64,000 bases of DNA from Pseudomonas eutrophicaquae (GCF_023544715.1 NZ_JAMJEZ010000006.1:79942-143941), one strand, 5' to 3'. Positions 20,661 through 32,703 are shown, numbered from the stretch's first letter. Numbers and translations: made by a program. The notes: a model not told the origin generated them from the letters alone.

Positions 20661-22586
20661 TTGAACGACATGGCAAAGAACCTGATCCTGTGGCTGATCA
20701 TCGCCGCGGTTCTGGTGACGGTGATGAACAATTTCTCGTCTCGGCCGGAGATGAGCAACCTGACGTATTCGGAGTTCATCCAGCAGGTCAAGGATGGCAA
20801 GGTCGAGCAGGTAACGGTCGATGGTTTTGTGATCAGCGGTCGGCGCCTGGACGGCAGTACCTTCGATACCGTGCGACCTGCCATTCAGGATAACGGCCTG
20901 ATCGGTGATCTGATCGATAACAATGTTGCCATCGTCGGCAAGATGCCTGAGCAGCAGAGCATCTGGGGCCAGTTGCTGGTGGCCAGCTTCCCGATCCTGG
21001 TGATCATCGCGGTGTTCATGTTCTTCATGCGCCAGATGCAGGGCGGTGGCGGCGGCAAGGGTGGCCCGATGAGCTTTGGCAAGAGCAAGGCGCGTCTGCT
21101 CTCCGAAGATCAGGTCAAAACTACCCTGGCAGACGTGGCGGGCTGTGATGAGGCTAAGGAAGAGGTCGGCGAGCTGGTTGACTTCCTGCGTGATCCTGGC
21201 AAGTTCCAGCGCCTCGGTGGGCATATTCCCCGCGGTGTGCTGATGGTCGGCCCGCCCGGTACCGGTAAGACCCTGCTGGCCAAGGCGATTGCCGGTGAGG
21301 CCAAGGTGCCGTTCTTCACCATCTCCGGTTCGGATTTCGTCGAGATGTTCGTCGGTGTGGGTGCCTCGCGAGTACGTGACATGTTCGAGCAGGCCAAGAA
21401 GCATGCGCCGTGCATCATCTTCATCGACGAGATCGATGCGGTCGGTCGTCACCGTGGCGCGGGCCTGGGCGGTGGGCATGACGAGCGCGAGCAGACCCTC
21501 AACCAGCTGCTGGTGGAAATGGATGGTTTCGAGATGAATGACGGCATCATCGTCATCGCCGCGACCAACCGCCCTGATGTACTAGATCCTGCGCTGCTGC
21601 GCCCGGGGCGTTTCGACCGCCAGGTGGTGGTTGGCCTGCCAGATGTGCGTGGCCGCGAGCAGATTCTCAAGGTACACATGCGCAAGGCCCCGCTGGGCGA
21701 TGACGTTCAGCCCTCGGTGATTGCCCGGGGTACGCCGGGCTTCTCGGGTGCGGATCTGGCCAACCTGGTCAACGAGGCCTCGCTGTTTGCTGCGCGCAAC
21801 GGCAAGCGTCTGGTGGAGATGAAAGAGTTCGAGCTGGCCAAGGACAAGATCATGATGGGCGCCGAGCGCCGCTCCATGGTCATGACCGAGGACGAGAAGC
21901 TGCTCACGGCGTACCACGAATCGGGGCACGCGATCCTGGGCTGCCTGTTCCCCTCCGATCCGGTGCACAAGGTCACCATCATTCCGCGTGGCCGCGCGCT
22001 GGGTGTAACGGTTTCCCTGCCGGAGCGTGATCATCTGGGTTACAGCCGTCTGTGGCTGAACAACAAGCTGAAGATGATCTTTGGCGGGCGGATTGCCGAG
22101 GAAATCATCTTCGGGCATGACAAGGTCACCAACGGTGCCACCGGCGATATCGGTCAGGCGACGCGCATTGCGCGCACCATGATCACGCAGTGGGGGATGA
22201 GCGAGAAGCTGGGCTTTTTGTCCTATGCCGATGAAGAGGAGGAGGTGTTCCTCGGGCGTTCGGCGGGGCGTGGCAGTCATGTCTCCGCGGAAACCGCCCG
22301 CCTGATCGATGAGGAAGTGCGCTCCCTGATCGATGGCAACTATTCCCAGGCCGAGCAGGCGCTGCGTGACAACATGGACAAGCTGCATGCCATGGCGCAG
22401 GCGCTAATGAAGTTCGAGACCATCGATGCCGAGCAGGTCCATGACATCATGGAAGGTCGTGAGCCTCGCGAGCCCAAGGGTTGGAAGGATTCCGGCAGCA
22501 ATGGCAGCAGCGCACCGCGCACCGAGCCTGACACAGAGGCGGAACGTGGCGAAAAACCGATTGGCGGTCCGGCTGGCGAGCACTGA
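20661..22586 (+). CDS. ftsH: Membrane AAA+ metalloprotease FtsH, atypical protease domain
   Basis: A 641-residue protein from TTG 20661, placed eight bases after GAGGG ([20 protein letters not shown]); ATG 20670 is the alternative. Two membrane helices lie near 7-23 and 103-123. The AAA+ domain has Walker A GPPGTGKT at 197-204, Walker [10 protein letters not shown] and the second region of homology. The zinc site is HESGH at 419-423, where E. coli and other Pseudomonas have HEAGH. From about residue 410 to 600 the sequence departs from typical gammaproteobacterial FtsH, while the tail ([17 protein letters not shown]) is again Pseudomonas-like. It degrades membrane proteins and regulators such as sigma-32 in E. 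coli. Confidence 0.95.
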   Translation: MNDMAKNLILWLIIAAVLVTVMNNFSSRPEMSNLTYSEFIQQVKDGKVEQVTVDGFVISGRRLDGSTFDTVRPAIQDNGLIGDLIDNNVAIVGKMPEQQSIWGQLLVASFPILVIIAVFMFFMRQMQGGGGGKGGPMSFGKSKARLLSEDQVKTTLADVAGCDEAKEEVGELVDFLRDPGKFQRLGGHIPRGVLMVGPPGTGKTLLAKAIAGEAKVPFFTISGSDFVEMFVGVGASRVRDMFEQAKKHAPCIIFIDEIDAVGRHRGAGLGGGHDEREQTLNQLLVEMDGFEMNDGIIVIAATNRPDVLDPALLRPGRFDRQVVVGLPDVRGREQILKVHMRKAPLGDDVQPSVIARGTPGFSGADLANLVNEASLFAARNGKRLVEMKEFELAKDKIMMGAERRSMVMTEDEKLLTAYHESGHAILGCLFPSDPVHKVTIIPRGRALGVTVSLPERDHLGYSRLWLNNKLKMIFGGRIAEEIIFGHDKVTNGATGDIGQATRIARTMITQWGMSEKLGFLSYADEEEEVFLGRSAGRGSHVSAETARLIDEEVRSLIDGNYSQAEQALRDNMDKLHAMAQALMKFETIDAEQVHDIMEGREPREPKGWKDSGSNGSSAPRTEPDTEAERGEKPIGGPAGEH

Positions 22587-22592
22587 GTCCTG

Positions 22593-23444
22593 ATGAATCC
22601 TTTTGCCTCCTTTGACCGGCTGCCCTGTGGCAGCCGGTTTCTTGAACTCTCCCGTCCCCACGTGATGGGGATCCTCAATGTCACTCCGGACTCCTTCTCG
22701 GATGGCGGGCGCTTCAACCGTCTCGATGAAGCCCTGCGCCATGCCGCGGCGATGGCGGCCGCGGGCGCGACGCTCATCGATGTCGGTGGTGAATCGACCC
22801 GCCCGGGTGCGCTGCCGGTCAGCGAAGCCGAGGAACTGGATCGGGTTGTGCCGGTGGTGGAGCGGATTGCCCGCGAGCTGGACGTGGTGGTATCGGTTGA
22901 TACCTCCACCGCTGCGGTGATGCGCGAGTCGGCTGCGGCAGGCGCCGGTCTGCTCAATGATGTCCGCTCGTTGCAGCGCCCGGGCGCCCTTGAGGCGGCG
23001 GCGCAGAGCGGCCTGCCGGTCTGCCTGATGCACATGCGTGGTGAGCCGGGCAACATGCAGGATGATCCCTGTTATGCCGACATCCATGCGGAAGTGCACG
23101 ATTTTCTGGCTGAGCGCATGGCGGTCTGTGAAGCGGCGGGGATCCCGGCCGAGCGTATCCTGCTGGATCCGGGCTTCGGCTTTGCCAAGACCCTTGAGCA
23201 CAACCTGCGCCTCTTCCAGCACATGCAGCGTCTGCACCGCTTGGGACGACCGCTGCTGGTCGGGGTGTCGCGCAAGAGCATGATCGGCAAGGTACTGGAT
23301 CGCAGTGTCGACCAGCGTCTGCCCGGTAGCTTGGCGCTGGCGGCGCTGGCCGTGGCCAAGGGCGCACATATCATCCGTGTGCATGACGTCACCGAAACGG
23401 TCGACGTGGTGCGCATGATCGCTGCCGTGGAATGGGCAGGCTGA
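22593..23444 (+). CDS. folP: Dihydropteroate synthase
   Basis: A 283-residue DHPS. The pterin-binding signatures are [17 protein letters not shown] near 25-42 and [11 protein letters not shown] near 62-72. The later strands include [11 protein letters not shown] and [10 protein letters not shown]. It joins p-aminobenzoate with the pterin pyrophosphate in folate synthesis and is the sulfonamide target. It starts seven bases after ftsH, and glmM follows after 13 bases. Confidence 0.98.
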   Translation: MNPFASFDRLPCGSRFLELSRPHVMGILNVTPDSFSDGGRFNRLDEALRHAAAMAAAGATLIDVGGESTRPGALPVSEAEELDRVVPVVERIARELDVVVSVDTSTAAVMRESAAAGAGLLNDVRSLQRPGALEAAAQSGLPVCLMHMRGEPGNMQDDPCYADIHAEVHDFLAERMAVCEAAGIPAERILLDPGFGFAKTLEHNLRLFQHMQRLHRLGRPLLVGVSRKSMIGKVLDRSVDQRLPGSLALAALAVAKGAHIIRVHDVTETVDVVRMIAAVEWAG

Positions 23445-23457
23445 GGGGAAGCATCTG

Positions 23458-24801
23458 ATGAGCAGAAAGTACTTCGGAACCGATGGGATTCGTGGTCGGG
23501 TTGGTGAGTTTCCGATTACCCCCGAGTTTGTCTTGCGCCTGGGGTGGGCGGCCGGCATGGCCTTCCGTCGTCAGGGGCATTGCAAGATCCTGATCGGTAA
23601 GGACACGCGGATTTCCGGCTATATGTTCGAGTCGGCGCTGCAGGCTGGTCTGATTGCCGCGGGTGCGGATGTGATGTTGCTGGGCCCGATGCCGACGCCT
23701 GCGGTCGCTTACCTGACGCGAACCTTTCATGCCGATGCGGGAATCGTGATCAGTGCTTCGCACAACCCTCATGACGATAACGGCATCAAGTTCTTCTCCG
23801 GGCAGGGCACCAAGCTGGCCGATGAGGTCGAGCAGATGATCGAGACCCTGCTCGATGCGCCGATGAGCGTGGTCGAGTCAGCCCTGCTCGGCAAGGCGTC
23901 GCGGATCAATGATGCGGCTGGCCGTTATATCGAGTTCTGCAAAAGCAGCGTGCCAACCAGCACGGATTTTTCCGGCCTTAATATCGTGCTCGACTGCGCT
24001 CATGGCGCGACCTACAAGGTGGCACCGAGCGTATTCCGTGAGCTGGGTGCTGAGGTGTCGGTGATGGCTGCCCAGCCCGACGGGCTGAACATCAATGCCG
24101 GCGTGGGCTCCACCCATATGGAGGCCCTGCAGCAGGCGGTGCTGGCACGCGGCGCTGATCTGGGCATTGCTTTTGACGGTGACGGGGATCGCGTGATGAT
24201 GGTTGATCATCAGGGGGCGGTCGTCGATGGTGATGAGCTTTTGTACATCATCGCCACGGATCTGCAGGAGCGTGCCCGGCTGCCGGAAGGGAGCGGGGTG
24301 GTGGGGACGCTGATGAGCAATCTCGGCTTGGAGTTGGCGCTGGCTGCCCACAATATTCCTTTTGCGCGCGCCAAGGTGGGTGATCGCTACGTAATGGCAG
24401 AGCTGCTTGAGCGTGGCTGGGTGCTCGGGGGTGAGAACTCGGGGCATCTGGTCTGCCGTCAGCATGCCACGACGGGCGATGCGATCATTGCCGCGCTGCA
24501 GGTTGTGCTGGCCCTGCGCCGGCGCGGCACGACGCTGGCGGATGAGCGCCGGGCCTGGCGCAAATGTCCGCAAGTGCTGATCAATGTACGACTGGCGAAT
24601 GGTGACGATCCGTTGCAGTACCCCGCACTGCAAGAGGCCAGTGCGCAAGTCACCGAGGCATTGGCCGGGCGCGGCAGGGTGCTGCTGCGCAAATCCGGTA
24701 CTGAGCCGCTGCTGCGGGTGATGGTTGAGGGTGAAGATGAGCAGGAAGTGCGGCGGCATGCCGAGGCACTGGCTGAGCAGGTGCGTCGCTTGTGCGCCTG
24801 A
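23458..24801 (+). CDS. glmM: Phosphoglucosamine mutase
   Basis: A 447-residue phosphohexomutase. The phosphoserine loop is [13 protein letters not shown], with catalytic Ser101. The metal loop is DGDGDR, the sugar-binding loop GGENSGH, and the phosphate-binding loop [12 protein letters not shown]. It converts glucosamine-6-phosphate to glucosamine-1-phosphate for UDP-GlcNAc, peptidoglycan and LPS. It lies in the usual ftsH-folP-glmM order. Confidence 0.98.
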   Translation: MSRKYFGTDGIRGRVGEFPITPEFVLRLGWAAGMAFRRQGHCKILIGKDTRISGYMFESALQAGLIAAGADVMLLGPMPTPAVAYLTRTFHADAGIVISASHNPHDDNGIKFFSGQGTKLADEVEQMIETLLDAPMSVVESALLGKASRINDAAGRYIEFCKSSVPTSTDFSGLNIVLDCAHGATYKVAPSVFRELGAEVSVMAAQPDGLNINAGVGSTHMEALQQAVLARGADLGIAFDGDGDRVMMVDHQGAVVDGDELLYIIATDLQERARLPEGSGVVGTLMSNLGLELALAAHNIPFARAKVGDRYVMAELLERGWVLGGENSGHLVCRQHATTGDAIIAALQVVLALRRRGTTLADERRAWRKCPQVLINVRLANGDDPLQYPALQEASAQVTEALAGRGRVLLRKSGTEPLLRVMVEGEDEQEVRRHAEALAEQVRRLCA

Positions 24802-24866
24802 TTCGGCTTGCCTCGTTTTCGGGGCTTGAGTAACATCTGCGCCCACTTTATCTGCCGAGGTCCTGC

Positions 24867-25634
24867 ATGCGCCGTCCCCTGGTCGCTGGAAACTGGAAGA
24901 TGCATGGCACTCGTGCCAGTGTCGCCGAGCTGATCGCTGGTCTGCGTACTCAGACTTTGCCGGAAGATGTCACTGTTGTGGTGATGCCGGCCTTCGTGCA
25001 TTTGATGTCTGTGGCTGACCAGCTTGGGGCATCGAGCATGAATCTCGGTGCGCAGGACTGCGCCACAGAACCCATGCCCTGTGCCCTGACCGGTGAGGTA
25101 GCCGCCAGTCAGCTGACGGACCTTGGTTGTCGTTATGTGTTGGTCGGGCACTCCGAGCGTCGTTTGCTGCTGGGCGAAGGCGATGCACTGATTGTGCGGA
25201 AGTTTTCGGCTGCTCAGGCGGTTGGATTGACGCCGGTGTTGTGCGTTGGGGAAACGCGCGAGCAGCGTGAAGCGGGGCAGACGTTGCCGGTGGTTCTGGC
25301 GCAGCTGGATGCTCTAATCGATACGCTGGGCGTTGCAGTGCTCAACCGTGCAGTACTGGCTTATGAGCCGGTCTGGGCAATAGGCACTGGCCTGACGGCC
25401 ACTCCCGAGCAGGCTCAGGAAGTACACGCGGCAATCCGGCAGCATATTGCGATGCGTGATGCTGCGGTGGCTGCGGGGGTGCAGATTCTTTATGGCGGTA
25501 GCGTCAAGGCATCCACGGCGGGTGAGCTGTTCGGGATGCCGGATATCGACGGGGGGCTTGTGGGTGGAGCTTCTCTCAATGCAGATGAATTCGGTGCGAT
25601 CTGTCGTGCCGCAGGGCGTGTGAAAAATGCTTGA
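24867..25634 (+). CDS. tpiA: Triosephosphate isomerase
   Basis: A 255-residue TIM barrel. Catalytic elements are NWKMHGT (Asn/Lys), VGHSERR (His) and [11 protein letters not shown] (Glu, loop 6), with the phosphate-binding [15 protein letters not shown] at the end. It interconverts glyceraldehyde-3-phosphate and dihydroxyacetone phosphate. secG starts inside its last codons. Confidence 0.98.
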   Translation: MRRPLVAGNWKMHGTRASVAELIAGLRTQTLPEDVTVVVMPAFVHLMSVADQLGASSMNLGAQDCATEPMPCALTGEVAASQLTDLGCRYVLVGHSERRLLLGEGDALIVRKFSAAQAVGLTPVLCVGETREQREAGQTLPVVLAQLDALIDTLGVAVLNRAVLAYEPVWAIGTGLTATPEQAQEVHAAIRQHIAMRDAAVAAGVQILYGGSVKASTAGELFGMPDIDGGLVGGASLNADEFGAICRAAGRVKNA

Positions 25635-26004
25635 GACAGTGATCAACGTATTGCACCTGTTGGTGGCCATTGCGGTAGTTGGCCTGGTGCTGATTCAGCA
25701 GGGTAAGGGTGCGGATGCGGGGGCCTCCTTTGGTTCGGGGGCTTCGGCGACAGTGTTTGGTAGCCAAGGCTCTGCCACCTTCCTCAGTCGCGTAACTGCC
25801 TTGCTGGCAACGATTTTTTTTATCACAAGTCTTGGTTTGGCCTTTTACGCCAAGCAAAAGGCTGATATGATCAATTCCATTGGATTACCTGATCCGGCAG
25901 TGCTTGAAGTTAAAGCAAAGCCCGCCTCTGATGACGTCCCCTTGGTTGAAACCAAGCAAGAATCTTCAGATGTACCACAAGCAGCAGAAAAGTCTGCTGA
26001 GTGA
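25627..26004 (+). CDS. secG: Preprotein translocase subunit SecG
   Basis: A 125-residue protein with two membrane helices (about 3-22 and 53-73) and the SecG loop [20 protein letters not shown] between them. The hydrophilic C-terminal tail is typical of Pseudomonas SecG. It assists SecYEG during export. It overlaps the tpiA stop by eight bases, and tRNA-Leu begins 27 bases after its stop, probably on the same transcript. Confidence 0.96.
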   Translation: MLETVINVLHLLVAIAVVGLVLIQQGKGADAGASFGSGASATVFGSQGSATFLSRVTALLATIFFITSLGLAFYAKQKADMINSIGLPDPAVLEVKAKPASDDVPLVETKQESSDVPQAAEKSAE

Positions 26005-26031
26005 TCAAAAAAGTAATTCATGAACGAATAT

Positions 26032-26117
26032 GCCGAGGTGGTGGAATTGGTAGACACGCTACCTTGAGGTGGTAGTGGCCATAGGCTGTAGGGGTTCGAG
26101 TCCCCTCCTCGGTACCA
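26032..26117 (+). tRNA. tRNA-Leu (GAG)
   Basis: An 86-base class II tRNA. The acceptor arm is GCCGAGG pairing with CCTCGGT, with encoded CCA at 26115-26117. The anticodon loop TTGAGGT gives GAG at 26066-26068. The long variable arm and the GGTTCGAGTCC T-loop are present. Confidence 0.97.
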
Positions 26118-26123
26118 TACAAG

Positions 26124-26154
26124 AAGACCCGCATCATGCGGGTCTTGTTGTTTC
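26124..26154 (+). terminator. Terminator after secG/tRNA-Leu
   Basis: AAGACCCGC-ATCAT-GCGGGTCTT (9-bp stem, 26124-26146) is followed by TGTTGTTT. Confidence 0.8.
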
Positions 26155-26165
26155 CAGGGTGTTGC

Positions 26166-26195
26166 TTGACCTTTCTATGTTAGAGGTTGTAGTAT
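26166..26195 (+). promoter_or_regulatory. Promoter of tRNA-fMet and the nusA operon
   Basis: TTGACC (26166-26171) and TAGTAT (26190-26195) are 18 bases apart, between the upstream terminator and tRNA-fMet. The start would be near 26202, a few bases before the tRNA. Confidence 0.65.
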
Positions 26196-26208
26196 TCGCC
26201 GACTTTGA

Positions 26209-26285
<77 letters not shown>

Positions 26286-26292
26286 GTTTTTC

Positions 26293-26318
26293 AAAAAGCC
26301 CCTTTTCAGGGGCTTTTT
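26293..26318 (+). terminator. Terminator after tRNA-fMet
   Basis: AAAAAGCCCC-TTTTCA-GGGGCTTTTT is a strong hairpin with T-run. Some read-through into rimP, 92 bases on, is likely, as in other nusA operons. Confidence 0.8.
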
Positions 26319-26409
26319 GCTAAATAAATGATTTTCGCCATGCACATGGCGACCTACGGGATGGGCTTTATGCCCATTTTTTGTTTGCACAGCATGTGGA
26401 GGTGATCAA

Positions 26410-26868
26410 GTGTCGAGCAAGCTGGAACAGTTGCAGGCCTTGTTGGCCCCGGTAGTTGAAGCGCTTGGCTATCAATGCTGGGGCATCGAGTTCATTTCCC
26501 AGGGGCGGCATTCGCTGCTGCGCGTCTATATCGACCATGTCGATGGCATCCTGATCGATGACTGCGAGAAGGTCAGTCGTCAGATCAGTGCCGTTCTGGA
26601 CGTGGAAGATCCGGTCAGCGGCGAGTACACCCTGGAAGTTTCTTCTCCGGGAATGGATCGCCCCCTGTTCACCCTCAAGCAATTTGCAGCCCATGCCGGC
26701 GAGCAGGTGAAGATTCGCCTGCGCGCGCCTTATGAAGGGCGGCGGAATTTTCAGGGGCTACTGCGCGGGGTGGAAGAGCAGGACGTAGTCGTTCAGGTCG
26801 ATCAGCACGAGTACCTGCTGCCGGTCGATTCGATCGACAAGGCCAATATCATTCCCCGTTTTGACTGA
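26410..26868 (+). CDS. rimP: Ribosome maturation factor RimP
   Basis: A 152-residue protein with GTG start at 26410 behind GGAGGTGA. Conserved segments are [25 protein letters not shown] and [16 protein letters not shown]. It assists 30S subunit maturation. It is the first protein gene of the nusA operon. Confidence 0.96.
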   Translation: MSSKLEQLQALLAPVVEALGYQCWGIEFISQGRHSLLRVYIDHVDGILIDDCEKVSRQISAVLDVEDPVSGEYTLEVSSPGMDRPLFTLKQFAAHAGEQVKIRLRAPYEGRRNFQGLLRGVEEQDVVVQVDQHEYLLPVDSIDKANIIPRFD

Positions 26869-26916
26869 GGCGCGGATCCAGCGGGTCCCAATGGATTGCG
26901 AAAGGCGAGGCGTACG

Positions 26917-28398
26917 ATGAGCAAAGAAGTACTGCTGGTAGTGGAGTCGGTATCCAACGAAAAGGGTGTACCGCCTGGCGTGATTTTCGAAGCGCTGGAG
27001 CTGGCCCTGGCCACTGCTACCAAAAAGCGTTATGAAGAAGAGATCGATGTTCGTGTGTCGATCAATCGTCAGAACGGTAACTACGAAACCTTCCAGCGCT
27101 GGACCGTGGTGTCAGATGACAACCTGATCAATCTGGCCTCGGAATTGACGCTGGATGAGGCGCGCGAGAAGCGTGAAGACGCGCAGATCGGTGACATCAT
27201 CGAGGAGCGCATCGAGTCCATCGAGTTTGGCCGGATTGCCGCGCAGACGGCCAAGCAGGTCATCGTGCAGAAAGTGCGCGAAGCCGAGCGCGCCCAGGTT
27301 GTCGATGCCTACCGTGAGCGTGTAGGTGAGATCATCGCCGGAACCGTTAAGAAGGTGTCCCGTGAAAGCGTGATCGTGGATCTGGGCAACAATGCCGAGG
27401 CACTGCTGGCGCGCGAGCATATCATCGCTCGTGAGACCTTCCGCGTCGGCACCCGCGTGCGCGCCCTGCTCAAGGAAATTCGCAGCGAGAACCGTGGCCC
27501 GCAGCTGATCCTGTCGCGTACCGCACCGGAAATGCTTATCGAGCTGTTCCGTATCGAAGTGCCGGAAATCGCTGAAGGGCTGATTGAGGTGATAGCGGCT
27601 GCCCGTGACCCGGGCTCGCGTGCCAAGATTGCCGTGCGCTCCAAGGACAAGCGCATCGATCCGCAGGGTGCCTGCATCGGTATGCGCGGTTCGCGCGTAC
27701 AGGCGGTATCCGGTGAGCTGGGCGGTGAGCGCGTCGACATCGTTCTCTGGGACGACAACCCGGCGCAGTTCGTGATCAACGCCATGGCCCCGGCGGAAGT
27801 GGCGGCGATCATAGTCGATGAAGATACCCACACTATGGATATCGCCGTCGCCGAGGACAATCTCGCCCAGGCGATCGGCCGCAGTGGACAGAACGTGCGG
27901 CTGGCCAGCCAACTGACCGGCTGGTCGCTGAACGTGATGACCGAGGCAGATATCCAGGCCAAGCAGCAGGCTGAGGTGGGCGATATCCTGCAGCGCTTCG
28001 TTGACCAGCTGGGTGTTGATGAAGAGCTGGCCGAGGTGCTGGTCGAGGAGGGGTTCACGACCCTGGAAGAAATTGCCTACGTGCCGGTCGAGGAGATGCT
28101 GAGCATTGAAGGCTTTGACGAAGATATCGTCACCGAGCTGCGTGCCCGTGCCAAGGATCGCCTGCTGACCCAGGCTATTGCGACTGAAGAGAAACTCGCC
28201 GATGCCCATCCGGCCGAGGATCTGCTGGCACTGGAAGGCATGACCCGCGAGCTGGCCATCGAGCTGGCACTGGGTGGAGTGACGACCCGAGAGGATCTGG
28301 CCGAGCAGTCGATTGACGACCTGCTCGAGATCGACGGCATGACCGAAGAGCGTGCCGGCAAACTGATCATGGCCGCCCGAGCCCACTGGTTCGAGTAA
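26917..28398 (+). CDS. nusA: Transcription factor NusA
   Basis: A 493-residue protein from ATG 26917 ([18 protein letters not shown]); the upstream in-frame start adds residues foreign to the family. Domains in order: RNA polymerase-binding N-terminal domain (1-130), S1 (about 135-200), KH1 and KH2 (205-345, with [14 protein letters not shown]), and two acidic repeats at the C terminus, typical of gammaproteobacteria. It controls pausing, termination and rRNA antitermination. Confidence 0.98.
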   Translation: MSKEVLLVVESVSNEKGVPPGVIFEALELALATATKKRYEEEIDVRVSINRQNGNYETFQRWTVVSDDNLINLASELTLDEAREKREDAQIGDIIEERIESIEFGRIAAQTAKQVIVQKVREAERAQVVDAYRERVGEIIAGTVKKVSRESVIVDLGNNAEALLAREHIIARETFRVGTRVRALLKEIRSENRGPQLILSRTAPEMLIELFRIEVPEIAEGLIEVIAAARDPGSRAKIAVRSKDKRIDPQGACIGMRGSRVQAVSGELGGERVDIVLWDDNPAQFVINAMAPAEVAAIIVDEDTHTMDIAVAEDNLAQAIGRSGQNVRLASQLTGWSLNVMTEADIQAKQQAEVGDILQRFVDQLGVDEELAEVLVEEGFTTLEEIAYVPVEEMLSIEGFDEDIVTELRARAKDRLLTQAIATEEKLADAHPAEDLLALEGMTRELAIELALGGVTTREDLAEQSIDDLLEIDGMTEERAGKLIMAARAHWFE

Positions 28399-28425
28399 GC
28401 GGTCGCGGCCTGAGGAGAGAATTGC

Positions 28426-30927
28426 ATGACGCAAGTCACGGTGAACAAACTGGCCCTTGAGGTCAACACACCGGTAGAACGCCTGTTGCAGCAGATGCGC
28501 GAGGCGGGTCTGCCGCACAACAGCGCCGAGCAGGTAGTAACCGATGCCGAGAAGCAGAAGCTGCTGTCTCACTTGAAGAGCAGCCACGGCGAAAAGCTCG
28601 AAGAGCCCAGCAAGATCACGCTCAAGCGCAAGACCACCAGCACCCTGCGTGTGGCTGGTAGCAAGACCATCAGTGTCGAAGTGCGCAAGAAGAAGACCTT
28701 CGTCACCGAGCCGCCCAAGGCGGAGCAGCCGGTTGAGAAGCCGGCCGAAAAGCCGGCTGAAGCGCGCCGCGAGGCGCCTGCTCGGCGTAACGACGCGCCG
28801 GCCAGTGCGCCGCGCAGCGAGGCCCGTCGTTTCGATGATGCCGAAGAAGCCCGTATCCGCGCAGTCGAGGCTGCCCGTCAGGCGGCCGCGGCCGCTCAGG
28901 CTGCCGCCGCTGCTTTGCCGGCTGCAGACGGTAAGCCGGCCGAGCGTGCGGATGCCCGTCGCGCCACACCGCCGCGCCGTAACGAAGATGATGAGCGTCG
29001 TGAGCGCAAGCAGGCCCAGCCGCGTCCTTCCTTGAAGGAAAAGGCGCCGGCTCCGCGTGTGGCGCCGCGCAGCACCGACGAAGAGAGCGATGGCTTTCGT
29101 CGTGGTGGCCGTGGCGGCAAGGGCAAGCAGAAGAAGCGCAATCAGCATGGCTTCCAGAGCCCGAGTGGCCCGATCGTGCGCGATGTGAGCATTGGTGAGA
29201 CCATCACCGTCGCTGAGCTGGCCGCGCAGATGTCGGTCAAAGGCGCCGAAGTGGTCAAGTTCATGTTCAAGATGGGCTCGCCGGTGACCATCAACCAGGT
29301 ACTCGATCAGGAGACCGCGCAGCTGGTGGCCGAGGAAATGGGCCACAAGGTCAAGCTGGTCAACGAGAATGCACTTGAAGAGCAGCTGGCCGAATCGCTG
29401 AAGTTTGAAGGTGCGGCCGAGTCGCGTGCCCCGGTCGTGACCGTGATGGGTCACGTTGACCACGGTAAGACCTCGCTGCTCGACTACATCCGTCGTACCA
29501 AGGTGGCGGTGGGCGAGGCCGGTGGCATTACCCAGCACATCGGCGCCTACCACGTGGAAACTGACCGCGGCATGGTCACCTTCCTCGATACGCCCGGTCA
29601 CGCCGCGTTCACCGCGATGCGTGCCCGGGGTGCCAAGGCCACGGATATCGTCATTCTGGTGGTGGCGGCCGATGACGGCGTGATGCCGCAGACCCAGGAA
29701 GCGGTGCAGCATGCCAAGGCAGCCGGTGTACCGATTGTGGTCGCCGTCAACAAGATCGACAAGCCCGACTCCAACCCGGACAACATCAAGAACGGCCTGG
29801 CCGCGCTGGATGTGATTCCGGAAGAGTGGGGCGGCGATGCGCCGTTCGTGCACGTGTCGGCCAAGTTCGGTACCGGCATCGACGAATTGCTCGAAGCGGT
29901 ACTGCTGCAGGCCGAAGTTCTGGAGCTGACGGCAACGCCGAGCGCCCCGGGCCGGGGTGTGGTGGTTGAGTCGCGCCTCGACAAGGGCCGTGGCCCGGTC
30001 GCTACCGTGCTGGTGCAGAACGGCACCCTGCGTCAGGGTGATGTGGTGCTGGCCGGCGTCAACTATGGCCGCGTGCGCGCCATGCTTGATGAAAACGGTC
30101 GTCCGATCCGCGAAGCCGGCCCGTCCATCCCGGTGGAAATCCTCGGTCTGGATGGCACTCCGGAAGCCGGTGATGAGCTGACCGTGGTCGCCGACGAGAA
30201 GAAGGCCCGTGAAGTGGCTCTGTTCCGTCAGGGCAAGTTCCGCGAGGTCAAGCTGGCCCGTCAGCATTCGGCCAAGCTGGAAAACATCTTCGAGAACATG
30301 GGCCAGGACGAGAAGAAGACCCTCAACATCGTCCTCAAGTCCGATGTGCGTGGTTCGCTGGAGGCCCTGCAGGGTGCGCTCTCCGAACTGGGCAACGAGG
30401 AGGTCCAGGTGCGCGTGGTGGCTGGCGGCGTCGGTGGTATCACCGAGAGCGACGCCAACCTGGCACTGGCTTCCAGTGCGGTGATCTTCGGCTTCAACGT
30501 GCGTGCCGATGCCGGTGCGCGCAAGATCGTCGAGCAGGAAGGTCTGGATCTGCGTTACTACAACGTCATCTACGACATCATCGAAGACGTCAAGAAAGCG
30601 CTCACCGGCATGCTGGGCAGCGATGTTCGCGAGAACATCCTTGGTATCGCCGAGGTTCGCGATGTGTTCCGCTCGCCCAAGTTCGGCGCGATCGCCGGTT
30701 GCATGGTCACCGAGGGTATCGTGTACCGCAACCGTCCGATCCGCGTGCTGCGTGACGATGTGGTGATCTTCGAGGGCGAGCTCGAGTCGCTGCGCCGCTT
30801 CAAGGATGACATGTCCGAAGTGCGTGCTGGCATGGAGTGCGGTATCGGCGTCAAGAGCTACAACGACGTGCGCGTTGGCGACAAGATCGAGGTCTTCGAG
30901 AAGGTCGAAGTGGCACGTTCGCTGTAA
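28426..30927 (+). CDS. infB: Translation initiation factor IF-2
   Basis: An 833-residue protein. The N-terminal IF2N domain is followed by a long Lys/Arg/Ala/Pro-rich linker (about residues 85-245). The GTPase has G1 GHVDHGKT at 342-349, G3 DTPGHAAF and G4 NKID. Domains II-IV end in [17 protein letters not shown]. It brings fMet-tRNA to the 30S subunit. It follows nusA by 27 bases. Confidence 0.98.
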   Translation: MTQVTVNKLALEVNTPVERLLQQMREAGLPHNSAEQVVTDAEKQKLLSHLKSSHGEKLEEPSKITLKRKTTSTLRVAGSKTISVEVRKKKTFVTEPPKAEQPVEKPAEKPAEARREAPARRNDAPASAPRSEARRFDDAEEARIRAVEAARQAAAAAQAAAAALPAADGKPAERADARRATPPRRNEDDERRERKQAQPRPSLKEKAPAPRVAPRSTDEESDGFRRGGRGGKGKQKKRNQHGFQSPSGPIVRDVSIGETITVAELAAQMSVKGAEVVKFMFKMGSPVTINQVLDQETAQLVAEEMGHKVKLVNENALEEQLAESLKFEGAAESRAPVVTVMGHVDHGKTSLLDYIRRTKVAVGEAGGITQHIGAYHVETDRGMVTFLDTPGHAAFTAMRARGAKATDIVILVVAADDGVMPQTQEAVQHAKAAGVPIVVAVNKIDKPDSNPDNIKNGLAALDVIPEEWGGDAPFVHVSAKFGTGIDELLEAVLLQAEVLELTATPSAPGRGVVVESRLDKGRGPVATVLVQNGTLRQGDVVLAGVNYGRVRAMLDENGRPIREAGPSIPVEILGLDGTPEAGDELTVVADEKKAREVALFRQGKFREVKLARQHSAKLENIFENMGQDEKKTLNIVLKSDVRGSLEALQGALSELGNEEVQVRVVAGGVGGITESDANLALASSAVIFGFNVRADAGARKIVEQEGLDLRYYNVIYDIIEDVKKALTGMLGSDVRENILGIAEVRDVFRSPKFGAIAGCMVTEGIVYRNRPIRVLRDDVVIFEGELESLRRFKDDMSEVRAGMECGIGVKSYNDVRVGDKIEVFEKVEVARSL

Positions 30928-31014
30928 GGCACTACCCGTCATGAAGCTGGCCAGCGACAGGTGCTCTTGCGCCTGGCGCTGGCCGGCTTCCGGCATTCTG
31001 GGGGTTTAAACAAG

Positions 31015-31398
31015 ATGGCCAAAGAATACAGTCGTACCCAGCGCATCGGCGATCAGATGCAGCGCGAGCTGGCGCGCATGATCCAGCGTGAAATCAAGGA
31101 CCCGCGCCTTGACCTGGTCACCCTGACCGGCATCGAGGTCAGCCGAGATCTGTCCCATGCCCGGGTGTTCTTCACGGTGATGGGACAGGATGACGACGCG
31201 CAGAAGATCGCCTTCAATCAGGAGATCCTCAACGAGTCGGCCGGTTACCTGCGCATGCTGCTGGGCAAGTCGCTGAAGTTGCGCACCATTCCGCAGCTGC
31301 ATTTCCATTATGACGAAAGCGTCAGCCGGGGTGCCCATCTCTCGGCCCTGATCGAGCGGGCGGTTGCCGAAGATCGTCGTCACCAGGACGAGGAGTAA
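31015..31398 (+). CDS. rbfA: 30S ribosome-binding factor RbfA
   Basis: A 127-residue protein from ATG 31015 ([19 protein letters not shown]). It has the KH-like RbfA core: [27 protein letters not shown] and [13 protein letters not shown]. It matures the 16S rRNA 5' end and aids cold adaptation. truB starts two bases after its stop. Confidence 0.97.
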   Translation: MAKEYSRTQRIGDQMQRELARMIQREIKDPRLDLVTLTGIEVSRDLSHARVFFTVMGQDDDAQKIAFNQEILNESAGYLRMLLGKSLKLRTIPQLHFHYDESVSRGAHLSALIERAVAEDRRHQDEE

Positions 31399-31400
31399 CC

Positions 31401-32315
31401 GTGGCTCAGGTCAAACGTGTCCGCCGTGCCGTCAATGGCGTGCTGATTCTCGACAAGCCGCGCGGCATGAGTTCCAACGCGGCGCTGCAGAAGGTGCGCT
31501 GGTTGTTCAATGCCGAAAAAGCTGGGCATACCGGCAGCCTCGACCCGCTGGCCACCGGCGTGTTGCCGCTGTGCTTTGGGGAGGCCACCAAGTTTTCCCA
31601 GTACCTGCTGGATGCCGAAAAGGGTTACGACACGGTCGTACACCTGGGCGTGACCACCACGACCGGGGATGCGGAAGGTGAGGTGCTGACCCAGGTGAGC
31701 CAGCCTTGCAGCCGCGAGCAGCTCGAGGCACTGTTGCCACGCTTTCGCGGGCCGATCCTGCAGGTGCCGCCGATGCACTCGGCGCTCAAGAAGGATGGTC
31801 AGCCGCTGTACAAGCTGGCACGGGCCGGAGAAGTAGTGGAGCGCGAGGCGCGTTCTGTTACTATTGAGCGCCTTGAGTTGAACCACTTTGAGTGGCCGTT
31901 TGCCACCCTGTCGGTGCGCTGCAGCAAAGGCACCTACATCCGCACGCTGGCTGAGGATCTGGGTCAGGCACTGGGCTGTGGCGCACATGTGGCTGAGCTG
32001 CGGCGCACGCAAGCCGGTCCCTTCGTGCTGGCACAGGCCATCAGCCTTGAGACCCTGCTGGCCGCCCATGAAGCGGGCGGCGCCGAGGCGCTGGATGCCT
32101 TCCTGCTCCCGGTTGACAGCGGTCTGGAGCACTGGCCCGTGGTGCAACTCTCCGAACACAGTGCCTATTACTGGCTGCATGGTCAGCCGGTGTGGGCGCC
32201 CGAAGCGCCGAAATTCGGCATGCTGCGGGTACGCGATGCACAAGGCCGCTTCATCGGTATCGGTGAGGTCGGTGATGACGGGCGCCTGGCGCCGCGTCGA
32301 CTGATTCGGTCGTAA
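31401..32315 (+). CDS. truB: tRNA pseudouridine-55 synthase
   Basis: A 304-residue protein with GTG start at 31401 directly after rbfA. The catalytic aspartate is D48 in [16 protein letters not shown]. Later conserved strands include [26 protein letters not shown] and [15 protein letters not shown]; a PUA-like end domain follows. It makes the universal T-loop pseudouridine of tRNAs. Confidence 0.98.
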   Translation: MAQVKRVRRAVNGVLILDKPRGMSSNAALQKVRWLFNAEKAGHTGSLDPLATGVLPLCFGEATKFSQYLLDAEKGYDTVVHLGVTTTTGDAEGEVLTQVSQPCSREQLEALLPRFRGPILQVPPMHSALKKDGQPLYKLARAGEVVEREARSVTIERLELNHFEWPFATLSVRCSKGTYIRTLAEDLGQALGCGAHVAELRRTQAGPFVLAQAISLETLLAAHEAGGAEALDAFLLPVDSGLEHWPVVQLSEHSAYYWLHGQPVWAPEAPKFGMLRVRDAQGRFIGIGEVGDDGRLAPRRLIRS

Positions 32316-32411
32316 GACCGGACAAGGGTGGCTGTCGGCAGGCACGGTCACACCTTATTTCATGAAAACGGGGGAATGCCCCGGCCTGTTACCACAGAGG
32401 AAAAGTCCACC

Positions 32412-32681
32412 ATGGCACTGAGCGTCCAGGAAAAAGCGCAGATCGTTAACGATTTCCAGCAGGCTGCTGGCGATACCGGTTCCCCGGAAGTGCAGGTTGC
32501 CCTGCTGACCGCCAACATCAACAAGCTGCAGGATCACTTCAAGGCCAACGCCAAGGATCACCACAGCCGTCGCGGCCTGATCCGCATGGTTAACCAGCGC
32601 CGCAAGCTGCTGGACTACCTGAAGGGCAAGGACACCACTCGTTACAGCGCCCTGATCGCGCGTCTGGGTCTGCGTCGCTAA
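32412..32681 (+). CDS. rpsO: 30S ribosomal protein S15
   Basis: An 89-residue protein from ATG 32412 ([16 protein letters not shown]), exact family length. Contains [17 protein letters not shown] and [21 protein letters not shown], which contact 16S helices. S15 also represses its own mRNA in E. coli; the 96-base space after truB could hold such a structure but none was confirmed. Confidence 0.99.
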   Translation: MALSVQEKAQIVNDFQQAAGDTGSPEVQVALLTANINKLQDHFKANAKDHHSRRGLIRMVNQRRKLLDYLKGKDTTRYSALIARLGLRR

Positions 32682-32703
32682 TACGCTGTTCCTTGTGAGC
32701 CTG

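Noticed and set aside
27112-30996. Minus-strand ORF of 1294 residues
   Set aside because: Antisense to nusA and infB, which have full-length, conserved products.
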